Positions 8,061-15,204 of a stretch of DNA of 16,122 nt are shown one piece after another. The notes beneath the pieces are model-generated. The model saw only the letters and a list, made by a program, of their open reading frames with translations. It was not told the origin of the DNA and searched no databases. Positions within the stretch are counted from its first letter, which is position 1. Every line of letters begins with the position of its first letter. The position numbers were made by a program, and so were the translations under genes. Source of the stretch: SIG588 sp045591985. Its GTDB lineage: Bacteria > Bacillota > Clostridia > Oscillospirales > Acutalibacteraceae. The DNA is taken from positions 1-16,122 of the forward strand of contig JAZNTV010000102.1 in assembly GCA_045591985.1 (NCBI GenBank), given 5' to 3'.

Positions 8061-8444
8061 TCACAGGAAATTGCGCAACACACCCCACAAAACGACAAAA
8101 CATAAAACAGCGATATCTCCCGCTATGAACGGAGAACGATAGCAGAACCGCCCGTTTCGTATATATGCCGTTGTCGATCGTATCCATACCCACGCAATAT
8201 AGCCAAACTCCAAAAGGCACAAGGGATTGCGTTGAAATGCCGTTGCGATATCCAGGTGCAACAACGCACGCGCCGCCCCCGTATTCCCGCAGCCGGGACA
8301 AAGCAGACCGGTCAGTTTGCGAAACGGGCAAGGAATATCGATCAGACCGTTTTCTGTAAGTAACAAGAACCCGACGATCAGCAACACACCCGCTGCCGTC
8401 GCACACAAAACGTGCCCTATGCGCCGTTTCGTTGTGTAGGTCAT
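8061..8444 (-). CDS. DUF2752 family small membrane protein
   Basis: A 127-residue protein with the DUF2752 signature CPFRKLTGLLCPGCGNTGAARA (residues 39-60; C39, C49 and C52), just after a first membrane segment (about 13-31), with further hydrophobic stretches near 75-92 and 106-123. The function of the family is unknown; the cysteines suggest metal binding or redox behaviour, which is inference. The ATG at 8444 is preferred because GGGAGGTGAGG lies just upstream, and the 64-residue in-frame extension would run through the divergent promoter region. It is transcribed away from a DUF4234 gene 130 bases off, another small membrane protein, so the pair may be functionally linked. Confidence 0.85.
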   Translation of the reverse strand: MTYTTKRRIGHVLCATAAGVLLIVGFLLLTENGLIDIPCPFRKLTGLLCPGCGNTGAARALLHLDIATAFQRNPLCLLEFGYIAWVWIRSTTAYIRNGRFCYRSPFIAGDIAVLCFVVLWGVLRNFL

Positions 8445-8469
8445 ATTCCTCACCTCCCTTTGCATATTC

Positions 8470-8498
8470 ATATTAATACAAGAGTCTGAAAATATCAA
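8470..8498 (-). promoter_or_regulatory. Possible promoter of the DUF2752 gene
   Basis: On the minus strand TTGATA (8498-8493) is followed after 17 bases by TAATAT (8475-8470), about 25 bases before the start codon. The -35 is good but the -10 is weak, and TATTAA nearby is an alternative. Confidence 0.35.
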
Positions 8499-8517
8499 GT
8501 ATTCTTTACGACAAGAC

Positions 8518-8546
8518 TTGACAAAAAACGTTTGCTGTGTTACAAT
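8518..8546 (+). promoter_or_regulatory. Sigma-A-type promoter of the DUF4234 gene
   Basis: TTGACA (8518-8523), a 17-base spacer and TACAAT (8541-8546) match consensus closely. The predicted leader is about 20 bases and contains the ribosome binding site TAGGAGGGG. This placement also rules out translation from the TTG at 8518, which is the -35 itself. Confidence 0.78.
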
Positions 8547-8574
8547 TTTCCAAAGTTTATTAGGAGGGGTTATT

Positions 8575-8907
8575 ATGCAAATCAAAAACCGTAACATTGT
8601 GACCTGTATCATTCTTTCTGTCGTCACTTGCGGCATCTACTCCATCTACTGGGCCATTTGTTTGGCTCGCGAGAGCGTTTCTGTAAAGGATCCTGCCGAC
8701 AGCGCCGTTCTCGAGATCGTGTTGTTCCTGTTCCTGCCTTTCCTCGGCTTCTTCCTGGCGGAACAGAAATTTGCCGCCGGCTGTACCGAAAAGGGCATCC
8801 CGCACAAGGACAACTCGGTGTTGTACTTGATTCTCGGTTTGTTGGGTCTCGGTATTGTCAACTTCTGCATGATGCAGAACGATCTCAACCAGATCGCAAC
8901 CTACTAA
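8575..8907 (+). CDS. DUF4234 domain small membrane protein
   Basis: A 110-residue protein opening with the DUF4234 signature RNIVTCIILSVVTCGIYSIYW (residues 5-25). It has three hydrophobic segments: about 8-27, 43-61 and 82-101. The C-terminal NDLNQIATY is polar. The role of the family is unknown. ATG 8575 is chosen because AGGAGGGG lies 6 bases upstream and the longer in-frame reading from 8518 would start inside the promoter. It ends just before a strong bidirectional terminator shared with the convergent oxidoreductase gene. The divergent neighbour is the DUF2752 protein. Confidence 0.87.
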   Translation: MQIKNRNIVTCIILSVVTCGIYSIYWAICLARESVSVKDPADSAVLEIVLFLFLPFLGFFLAEQKFAAGCTEKGIPHKDNSVLYLILGLLGLGIVNFCMMQNDLNQIATY

Positions 8908-8918
8908 GGTTCAAACAC

Positions 8919-8951
8919 AAAAACGGCTGTTGCTTTGCAACAGCCGTTTTT
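8919..8951. terminator. Bidirectional terminator between DUF4234 and Gfo/Idh genes
   Basis: A perfect inverted repeat: AAAAACGGCTGTTGC (8919-8933), a TTT loop, then its complement (8937-8951), with more T-rich sequence after it on the plus strand. Its A/T tails allow it to work on both strands; the Gfo/Idh stop codon begins 2 bases beyond it. Confidence 0.93.
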
Positions 8952-8952
8952 A

Positions 8953-10203
8953 TTATTTTCCTTTCAACACACGTTCAAAGGCTTCCCGCTGTTTGGCCGT
9001 CGGCGCAAAATCGGGATGTGAACAACAGGGAATGGTCGGTTTGCTGCCATCGGTGCCGTAAAACGGCGTTTCACGATCGTTTTCATATGGCTTTCGGGCG
9101 GCTTCGTTGTGAAAGTCGGGAATATCAAACGGCACACCACCTTGCAGTACCGAACGGTGGCCCAAAATGGCTACCGAAGACATAGCCACGGCGCTGTAAA
9201 CATCAAAGGGGTGTTCGGGCTGACGACCTTCCCGCACACAATCAAGAAAGTTGCGCACACTGATGTAGTCTGCACCGCCGTGACCTGTTTTTCGGATCAG
9301 ATCTTCATCACGGTCGTTCCATTCGGGGTCATACAGCCCGTCTTTTACACCTTCGGGACGTTCCCATTCGTTATAGCGAAGCATCACCTGTTCGCCCATA
9401 CCGCGTAGATTTTCGATCGAACCCTTGGTGCCGCAAAGGCGATAGGCGTTGTGATGGGCGCCAAACGCCGCACACCCCGTAAAACGGAAGATCGATCCAT
9501 CGTCGTTTTGGGTCATGATCACTGCCGCACGATCGCCGCCGTAACTGGCTGTCGGCGCATTTTCGTCGGTTACGGGTGCAAACACCGCCATTGCCGTCAC
9601 ACGTTTCGGCGTTGCCCCTGTTGCCCGCATGATGGGACCGAGCGAATGGGTCACGTAATAGGTGCGCGGCAGGAAATTGCGCCAATGTTCGGGATAATAG
9701 TTGTAGTCTTTCTTAAACTGCACATCAAAAACGTTGCCGGGATGGTTATACTCTCCTTCGGCATAAAGGATCTGACCGAGGGTGCCCCCCTCGCAAATGC
9801 GTTGCATTTCGCGGTTAAACTTCATTTGCGGGTAATTTTCCGCCAAATAATATATGGCCTTGCTCTTCTCAAACGCACGGATAAGTTCTACCCCTTCCGC
9901 CATCGTACCGTTGCTGATACACTCGGAATACACGTGCAACCCCTTTTCGAAGCAGCGAATGGCATAGGGCGCGTGTTCGTGGAAGAAATTGGCCAACACC
10001 ACCGCATCCATATCGTGTTCGATAAACTCATCAAAGGTGCGGTATAACGCGACATCGCTGCCGAATTCTTTGGCGGCCTGTGTTAAACACTCCTCGCGAA
10101 AATCGCACGCCGCAACAACTTCCGCCCCGGCAAGCATGGCATCCCGCCCAATGTAGATACCGCGTGTACCCACACCGAAAATACCGATCCTGACCGTTTT
10201 CAT
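8953..10203 (-). CDS. Gfo/Idh/MocA family oxidoreductase lacking the EKP motif (GH109-like features)
   Basis: A 416-residue protein with an N-terminal Rossmann fold (RIGIFGVGTRG, glycines 10, 12 and 15) for NAD(P), followed by the alpha/beta sheet domain of the family. The common EKP motif, whose lysine serves catalysis in many members, is here E94-C-I within VYSECISNG. The middle part (AENYPQMKF, YAEGEYNHP, then YYVTHSLGP at 183-190 with H186) recalls GH109 enzymes, which carry a YPTHGLGP-type motif and cleave glycosides through an NAD-assisted redox step. It may therefore be a sugar dehydrogenase/isomerase or an NAD-dependent glycosidase; sequence alone does not decide. ATG 10203 is chosen because AAGGAGG lies 8 bases upstream, whereas the ATG at 10209 is too close to it. 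No signal peptide. It is the second gene of an operon, 16 bases after the permease, and both lie divergent to an AraC regulator. Confidence 0.88.
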   Translation of the reverse strand: MKTVRIGIFGVGTRGIYIGRDAMLAGAEVVAACDFREECLTQAAKEFGSDVALYRTFDEFIEHDMDAVVLANFFHEHAPYAIRCFEKGLHVYSECISNGTMAEGVELIRAFEKSKAIYYLAENYPQMKFNREMQRICEGGTLGQILYAEGEYNHPGNVFDVQFKKDYNYYPEHWRNFLPRTYYVTHSLGPIMRATGATPKRVTAMAVFAPVTDENAPTASYGGDRAAVIMTQNDDGSIFRFTGCAAFGAHHNAYRLCGTKGSIENLRGMGEQVMLRYNEWERPEGVKDGLYDPEWNDRDEDLIRKTGHGGADYISVRNFLDCVREGRQPEHPFDVYSAVAMSSVAILGHRSVLQGGVPFDIPDFHNEAARKPYENDRETPFYGTDGSKPTIPCCSHPDFAPTAKQREAFERVLKGK

Positions 10204-10219
10204 AGACATTCCTCCTTTT

Positions 10220-11083
10220 TTATATCGGGATAATAAACAACGCCAACATACCGACAAATGCCACTCCGACCGACCACAACTCGTTGGTCGAAGGCCGCGT
10301 CTTATTCACGAAACACAGTGCGGTAGAGACTATCATCACACCGCCCGTAACCATAGGATACTGCACCGAGGCGTCGAGATGCACCAATGCCGCTACCAAC
10401 ATAAAATTAGCCACTTTATTCAACGCACCGGCCGATGCGCCCGCCGCCACGCTTTTCAAGGAGGGGCGCTGCACCGTACCGCGCACCCAAAACGGGATAA
10501 GCAACAACACCGACAGTAGGATCCCACACACGCAGATCAACACCGAATATCCCGCCGCGCTCGCCTTTTCATACGGTGCTTCGGTAAACAGTTTGGACAA
10601 CACACCCGACATACCGTTGAATACGAATACACCGACATAATACCACCTGCCGCCGCGCTTTTTCTCGCCGCGTTCCACCGTCAGCACCAGCGCCGCCGCA
10701 ATGAATGCGACACAGACTGCTTTGGCCAGCGTCATCGGCTCACCGTAAAAGAAAATGCCTTGTAAAAACGGCAACACCATGCCGCCCAACATGGAAAACA
10801 GCGAATACAGCGACAAGTTGATCTTGTCGAGCGCTTTGAAACTGCAGTAGTTGTACAGTTTTCCGTTGATCGTGGCCGCCAGTGCCATCAACAAGGTGAA
10901 GACGGTAAATTCCCACTGTAACCCGTTCACCAACAGTAACACGATCAGCCCCGCTGACGAAGAAAGCAGTGAATACTGTAAACTGACTGCCCAACCGCTG
11001 CCGTGCGCGCGACGATATACGTCGTTCAGATAAAAACAACCGCCGAACATCATCACCGAAAGCATGGTCAACAGATAGTACAA
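10220..11083 (-). CDS. EamA/DMT-superfamily-type permease
   Basis: A 287-residue, very hydrophobic protein with about ten membrane segments in two halves, parted by a basic loop (ERGEKKRGGR, 138-147). The stretch from GEPMTLAKAVCVAFIAAALVL is typical of the end of an EamA half. Such permeases move metabolites or sugars; the cargo here is unknown, although pairing with a sugar-type oxidoreductase suggests a carbohydrate or its product. The start is taken as TTG at 11083, since AAAGGAGG lies 8 bases upstream and the membrane helix begins there. The longer reading from TTG 11134 must be wrong because that TTG is the -35 of the promoter. First gene of the operon with the Gfo/Idh protein. Confidence 0.83.
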   Translation of the reverse strand: MYYLLTMLSVMMFGGCFYLNDVYRRAHGSGWAVSLQYSLLSSSAGLIVLLLVNGLQWEFTVFTLLMALAATINGKLYNYCSFKALDKINLSLYSLFSMLGGMVLPFLQGIFFYGEPMTLAKAVCVAFIAAALVLTVERGEKKRGGRWYYVGVFVFNGMSGVLSKLFTEAPYEKASAAGYSVLICVCGILLSVLLLIPFWVRGTVQRPSLKSVAAGASAGALNKVANFMLVAALVHLDASVQYPMVTGGVMIVSTALCFVNKTRPSTNELWSVGVAFVGMLALFIIPI

Positions 11084-11105
11084 CGTCCACACCTCCTTTG
11101 TGCTC

Positions 11106-11134
11106 ACTATACCGCGTTCCCGCTCCTTTTTCAA
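11106..11134 (-). promoter_or_regulatory. Sigma-A-type promoter of the permease-oxidoreductase operon
   Basis: TTGAAA (11134-11129), a 17-base spacer and TATAGT (11111-11106) on the minus strand, close to consensus. The transcript would start about 15 bases before the TTG start codon at 11083, leaving just room for the ribosome binding site. Confidence 0.77.
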
Positions 11135-11176
11135 TGGGTTTTTTCCATATATTTATTGAATTTCGTTATATTGTGC

Positions 11177-11205
11177 TTGCTTTTTCGAAATAGGCGCGAT
11201 ACAAT
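11177..11205 (+). promoter_or_regulatory. Promoter of the AraC-type regulator
   Basis: TTGCTT (11177-11182), a 17-base spacer and TACAAT (11200-11205). The leader to ATG 11224 would be only about 12 bases, holding GGAGGTG. It is back to back with the permease promoter, with 42 bases between the two -35 elements, so one bound regulator could affect both. Confidence 0.62.
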
Positions 11206-11223
11206 ACTGACGGAGGTGTTCAC

Positions 11224-12018
11224 ATGAAGGACCGCAACATTTGCAAATTCGTCCCCCCTACCTATCACGACGATCTGCATGTTACCTGTTTCGTATACGA
11301 ATCCAATCCCGCTGTGATGAAAACGCCGTCGGTGCTAAAGACACACGCTCTGTTGCTGTTCACCAAAGGCAACGGCACAGCCGTGTGCGGCGGAATGCGC
11401 ACACCGTTTTCGGGCGGCACACTGTTGTTTTGCTTTAAAGGCGAAACACTTTACAGTGAGTTTGACGACATTTGCGAATATATGTATATCACTTTTGACG
11501 GGACCCGTGCCGATGCGCTGTTCAACCGTTTCCATATCCGCCGCGAAACCCGCTGTTTTACAGGACTTGACGGCCTTTTGCCCTTGTGGAAAGAGAGTTT
11601 ATCCCGTGCCTCCGACGAGACGATCGATCTGGCGGCGGAAAGCATTTTACTTTACACCTTTTCACGTCTGTTTGAAAATTGCAACCCGCAAAATGAGTTG
11701 ATCGACCGCATCATCACCCTGTCGGAAGCGCGTTTTACCGATACCGCGCTCTCTCTTTCAACCGTGGCAGACGAACTCGGCTACAACGCCAAGTATCTCT
11801 CGCATCTTTTTAAGAAACGAACGGGCACACCGTATGCGGAATATCTGCGCACACTGCGCATTCGCTACGCCGTATCGCTGATGGACAGCGGGTTGGACTC
11901 CGTTAAAAATGTGGCACTGCTCTCGGGTTTTTCCGATCCGCTCTATTTCTCTACTGTATTCAAGCAAGTCATCGGCCTTCCCCCGCGCGACTATCTGCGC
12001 GACAGAAACGGGCAATAA
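11224..12018 (+). CDS. AraC family transcriptional regulator
   Basis: A 264-residue regulator with an N-terminal cupin-like sensing half (about 20-110) and a C-terminal pair of helix-turn-helix motifs. The first is near 178-198 (LSTVADELGYNAKYLSHLFK), the second near 226-249, with the family signature through GFSDPLYFSTVFKQVIGLPPRDY. AraC proteins of this size usually bind a sugar or related ligand and activate nearby catabolic genes. ATG 11224 follows GGAGGTG by 5 bases. It is divergent from the permease-oxidoreductase operon and convergent with the GH32/beta-propeller operon, so either could be its target; the divergent operon is the likelier. The inducer cannot be read from the sequence. 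Confidence 0.92.
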   Translation: MKDRNICKFVPPTYHDDLHVTCFVYESNPAVMKTPSVLKTHALLLFTKGNGTAVCGGMRTPFSGGTLLFCFKGETLYSEFDDICEYMYITFDGTRADALFNRFHIRRETRCFTGLDGLLPLWKESLSRASDETIDLAAESILLYTFSRLFENCNPQNELIDRIITLSEARFTDTALSLSTVADELGYNAKYLSHLFKKRTGTPYAEYLRTLRIRYAVSLMDSGLDSVKNVALLSGFSDPLYFSTVFKQVIGLPPRDYLRDRNGQ

Positions 12019-12023
12019 ACGAT

Positions 12024-12062
12024 AAAACGGAGAGAACATGCCGGGCATGTTCTCTCCGTTTT
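12024..12062. terminator. Bidirectional terminator between the AraC gene and the GH32 operon
   Basis: Perfect 19-base arms (12024-12042 and 12044-12062) around a single central base, which in practice means a shorter stem with a small loop. A-run on one side and T-run on the other make it usable on both strands. It starts 5 bases after the AraC stop and lies 13 bases from the GH32 stop. Confidence 0.92.
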
Positions 12063-12075
12063 ACACGTCTTCTTT

Positions 12076-13226
12076 TCACAGCAAGGCCGAATACACTTCT
12101 TCCCCGCCGTTCAAAAACACTTCCACGATGTAACCGTCACGCAGAATAGCCAGTTCCCGAATCTCGCCTTGGTATACGACGGGATCACGTCCTTCACGCG
12201 GGATGATAAACCCGTCGGCCGTACGTTGCACGGCAGGATCGCTGTCTGTCAACAGATGACGTACCTCTTGGGCGGGCGCGGCGACGATCTTGCCGTTCAC
12301 CAACATAAGCTCTCGCGGAGTAGACATACACCCCACATCTCGTGCGGCATAGCCGCTGTAGCGCCAACCGGGCATCCACGCGATCAGCAAGGTACGTCCT
12401 TTATGGTCACGAAACGCCTGCCCGGCATACTGATCGGGACCGCGATCCACTTCGGCGGTATGCTCGATAGTGAACTTCCCCTCGCGGAATCGGCCGTACA
12501 TGATCGCAAACCGATGTCCGCCCTCATAACAAACCGAAGCGGTAAGCACGCATTGGTCGCCCTCCACCTGCATAAAGGAGGGACATTCGGTAAACTTGGC
12601 GTTTTCCCATTCGCACATCACCCCCACGTATTCCCACGAGAACAGATCGACACCGCGATACAGAAGCAAACGCGCCTTCTTTTCGGGCGGATAACCCGAA
12701 GCCATCACGCAGTAATACACCCCGTCGATACAGCATACCGCGGGATCGCGGAAATCGGGGCAACCATCGGCAGGAAACAACGGAATAACAGGATTGCCGA
12801 CATACTTTTCAAAATGGATGCCGTCGGTGGAATACGCCACACTTACCGTTTGGCGTGCGCCGGTTTCCCCCTCGGGAACAGCGAAGCATACACCAGATAC
12901 AGCACGTCGTCCTTCACGATCGCCGTGCCCGACCAACACCCGCAATTGTCATACGGAGCATCGGGATACAAGGCGACGGGCAATTCTTCCCATTTCAAAA
13001 AGTCACGGGTGCGGGCGTGCCCCCAGTGCATCGGTTCTTCCCAAGGCACTTCGTAATGGGGCGCATGCTGATAAAACACGTGGTAGTACCCTTGGAAGTA
13101 TACCAGTCCGTTCGGGTCGTTTACCCAACCGTGATCGGTGGTATAGTGGTATTGCAGTTTCTGTAGATAGTCCCTTCCCTCATCCCCCTTTTTTCGGTTT
13201 GACCGTTGCGGTATACCGTAATACAT
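12076..13226 (-). pseudogene. GH32 family beta-fructosidase-type gene, frameshifted
   Basis: GH32 enzymes hydrolyse beta-fructofuranosides such as sucrose, its phosphate, or fructan pieces. The gene is read in two frames. The N-terminal part (13226-12843) holds the nucleophile motif WVNDPNG (aspartate codon 13118-13116) and ends in a premature stop. The C-terminal part continues in another frame (open 12945-12076) with RQTVSVAYSTDG, the FRDP motif (aspartate at 12747-12745), the acid/base TECP motif (glutamate at 12588-12586) and the closing sandwich (YIVEVFLNGG). The switch lies near 12867-12876, where one missing base, for example in the run of five Gs on the coding strand, would join the frames. 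All catalytic residues survive. The C-terminal sandwich is short for the family, giving about 390 residues if joined. No ribosome binding site precedes ATG 13226. A better-placed ATG at 13183 overlaps the upstream stop as ATGA but is out of frame by one base. No signal peptide. Either a decaying gene or base-call errors. Confidence 0.82.
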
Positions 13227-14340
13227 CGGTACCGTTGTGATTATTCAATATCGAAAACGTATTCTCGCTCACGATATGCGGCTGTCCTGTCGCGCTGTCG
13301 GATACGATGGCGTTATAGTGATTGCCCCACGGATATCCGTCTTTGTATACCACTTCGGGCTGTGACCAATGGATGAGATCGGTCGACGTTGCGATCTGCA
13401 TCACACGGGCCGCTTCATCCAAATCGGCAATTGCCCCCTGCATGGCGGCAATAATGGGTTTAGAGGTCATGATATAGCATCCGAGCGGTTCGCTATATAC
13501 AACACGAGGGTGCCACACATCCCGCAATATCACGCTTTCTCGCCCCAGATTTCCCGCTTCCGAAAACGCACCGTCGTAATACTTCACAAAATCCCCCATC
13601 ACGCCGTCTTCGCGACGCCGTGTGCGGGCAATGAAGGCGTCACAACCGAGCCACGCCTCACCCACGGTGGATCGGGAAATATCCATCGTGATGATATCGT
13701 ACAACAGATAGAGGTATTCTCCCGCCGGATCGGAGAAAAGGCAAAAATCGCCACTGCCGAATCGGACAATATCCCCCGTTTGCCCACGCACATTTCCCGC
13801 ATCGGGGTTGTACCGTACCGTGAGTGCCGGCTCGTGCGCCGTGAGCACCCAACGGTCAAACGTCCACGTACGCCCCTCGTCGTCCGAGTGTATCAACCCG
13901 ACATGACGAAAATCCGCATCCAGCCGCGGTGTTTCGCAAAGGCCGAAGGCGTCGTAGGCCGTGCCGCCGCCGTTCCATCCCGTTTCATTGTGGAACCAGC
14001 AGAAAAAGCGGTGGGTCACAGGACAAATATACAATCCAAACGGCCACATACTGCCGCGCGGCAGTATCCCTTCGGGATAACAAACGCCGTTATATGCCTT
14101 TCCTGCACGTCCTACGGTAAAGTTCGTTTCGATCGGCCAGGCAAGCGTCATATCGTCAAGGGTAGTGCCGCGAAACATCGCGATACATCCCATATGCGAG
14201 TGACCGCTCATGCCCCACAACGTACCGTCCGCATCCCGCCATAACGGGGTGGTGCCGTCTTGATACACCCCGTATTTATTCATGAACGGACTGTCTTGGG
14301 CCTCGCCGATATGCAGACAATACTTTTCGAAAAAGGACAT
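13180..14340 (-). CDS. Unassigned beta-propeller protein, probable glycosidase-like
   Basis: A 386-residue protein, not recognised to family level. It is rich in short beta repeats of the kind found in five- or six-bladed propeller glycosidases. It has an Asp-box-like SDDEGRTW (152-159), a similar STDLIHW blade end near 327, and conserved-looking GMSGHSHMGCIAMFRG (43-58), FHNETGWNGGG (116-126) and RDVWHPRVVYSE. These recall GH32/GH43-type or sialidase-type propellers, and possibly DUF4185-like proteins, but I cannot name one. No signal peptide, so cytoplasmic. The ATG at 14340 has AAAGGGTGAGG upstream. It is the first gene of an operon whose second gene is the broken GH32; the stop overlaps an ATG as ATGA. 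The pairing suggests it acts on the same sugar. It lies divergent to the TPR gene. Confidence 0.75.
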   Translation of the reverse strand: MSFFEKYCLHIGEAQDSPFMNKYGVYQDGTTPLWRDADGTLWGMSGHSHMGCIAMFRGTTLDDMTLAWPIETNFTVGRAGKAYNGVCYPEGILPRGSMWPFGLYICPVTHRFFCWFHNETGWNGGGTAYDAFGLCETPRLDADFRHVGLIHSDDEGRTWTFDRWVLTAHEPALTVRYNPDAGNVRGQTGDIVRFGSGDFCLFSDPAGEYLYLLYDIITMDISRSTVGEAWLGCDAFIARTRRREDGVMGDFVKYYDGAFSEAGNLGRESVILRDVWHPRVVYSEPLGCYIMTSKPIIAAMQGAIADLDEAARVMQIATSTDLIHWSQPEVVYKDGYPWGNHYNAIVSDSATGQPHIVSENTFSILNNHNGTDVLRYTATVKPKKGG

Positions 14341-14366
14341 TTTCCCTCACCCTTTCACCTTTTTTC

Positions 14367-14396
14367 ATCTTAGCATAGTAACGAAAAAAATGTAAA
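14367..14396 (-). promoter_or_regulatory. Possible promoter of the beta-propeller/GH32 operon
   Basis: On the minus strand TTTACA (14396-14391), an 18-base spacer and TAAGAT (14372-14367), about 27 bases before the start codon. The -35 is good and the -10 is four of six. Confidence 0.45.
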
Positions 14397-14403
14397 GTAC
14401 CTC

Positions 14404-14432
14404 TTGCAAAAACACACACGGTATACTATACT
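14404..14432 (+). promoter_or_regulatory. Sigma-A-type promoter of the TPR-DUF4037 operon
   Basis: TTGCAA (14404-14409), 17-base spacer, TATACT (14427-14432). The ribosome binding site AGGAGG follows, 7 bases before ATG 14461. The TTG of the -35 should not be read as a start codon. Confidence 0.75.
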
Positions 14433-14460
14433 TGAGATAGCCTATTACAGGAGGTCCCGT

Positions 14461-15204
14461 ATGCCCGACCGTACTCGCATTTTGGAAAAATTGGACAACT
14501 ATTTGCACCGCAACGATTACAACAGTGCCGAGCGGCATCTTTGCTACTGGCTCGGCGAATGTGAGGCTGTGCGTGATCACCGTACCGCCCTGCTCTTGCA
14601 AAACGAATTGATGGGGCTCTATCGCAAGGTAGGCAAGCGCGACGAGGCGTTTCACGCCGCGGCCGATGCACTCGCTGCGGTGGAAAAGCACGAACTTTCG
14701 GAACAGATCGGCGCCGCCACCACCTTTTTGAATGCCGCCACTGTCTATAAGGCCTTCGGCGACGCCGCCCGCGCCTTGCCTCTCTATGAACAAGCGCGAG
14801 AGGTATATGAGCGGGAATTACCCGCCGATGACCGTCGATTGGGCGGATTATACAACAACATGGCGTTGGCTTTGGTAGACCTCTGCCGTTTCGAAGAAGC
14901 AGAGGATCTCTATCAAAAAGCGCTCTCTGTTATGCAGTCGGTTGAAGGCGGTGAACCGGAAGTAGCTATCACCTATCTCAATATGGCAAGTCTCGCAGAA
15001 GCCAAAGACGGACTGCTCATCGCGGCCGAAGCCATCGAGGACTTTTTGGACAAAGCGGAAAACTTGCTGGAAGGCTGGAAGGACCGCGACGGCTATTACG
15101 CTTTCGTATGTGAAAAGTGTGCTTCGGTGTTTGGATATTACGGGCGGTTTGTATATGAAAAAGAATTGAAAGCGAGGGCAAAGGCGATTTATGAAAGGCC
15201 TTGA
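14461..15204 (+). CDS. Tetratricopeptide repeat (TPR) protein
   Basis: A 247-residue all-helical soluble protein. TPR-like helix pairs run through most of it, clearest at about 82-165, where alanine-rich pairs such as NAATVYKAFGDAARALPLYE and NMALALVDLCRFEEAEDLYQ follow the TPR spacing with small residues at the packing positions. TPRs act as protein-binding scaffolds; no catalytic motif is visible. The ATG at 14461 follows AGGAGG by 7 bases; an extension to 14404 would begin in the -35. The stop overlaps the next gene by 14 bases, so the TPR and DUF4037 proteins are translationally linked and probably work together. Confidence 0.87.
   Translation: MPDRTRILEKLDNYLHRNDYNSAERHLCYWLGECEAVRDHRTALLLQNELMGLYRKVGKRDEAFHAAADALAAVEKHELSEQIGAATTFLNAATVYKAFGDAARALPLYEQAREVYERELPADDRRLGGLYNNMALALVDLCRFEEAEDLYQKALSVMQSVEGGEPEVAITYLNMASLAEAKDGLLIAAEAIEDFLDKAENLLEGWKDRDGYYAFVCEKCASVFGYYGRFVYEKELKARAKAIYERP

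Noticed and set aside
12843..12945. Programmed -1 ribosomal frameshift in the GH32 gene
   Set aside because: No classical X-XXY-YYZ slippery heptamer in the zero frame at the junction and no clear downstream structure; a missing base is the simpler explanation.
12169..13056. A 295-codon open frame on the plus strand opposite the GH32 gene
   Set aside because: It runs through the GH32 motifs in antisense and shows no features of its own.
13369..14244. A 291-codon open frame on the plus strand opposite the beta-propeller gene
   Set aside because: Antisense shadow with biased composition and no ribosome binding site.
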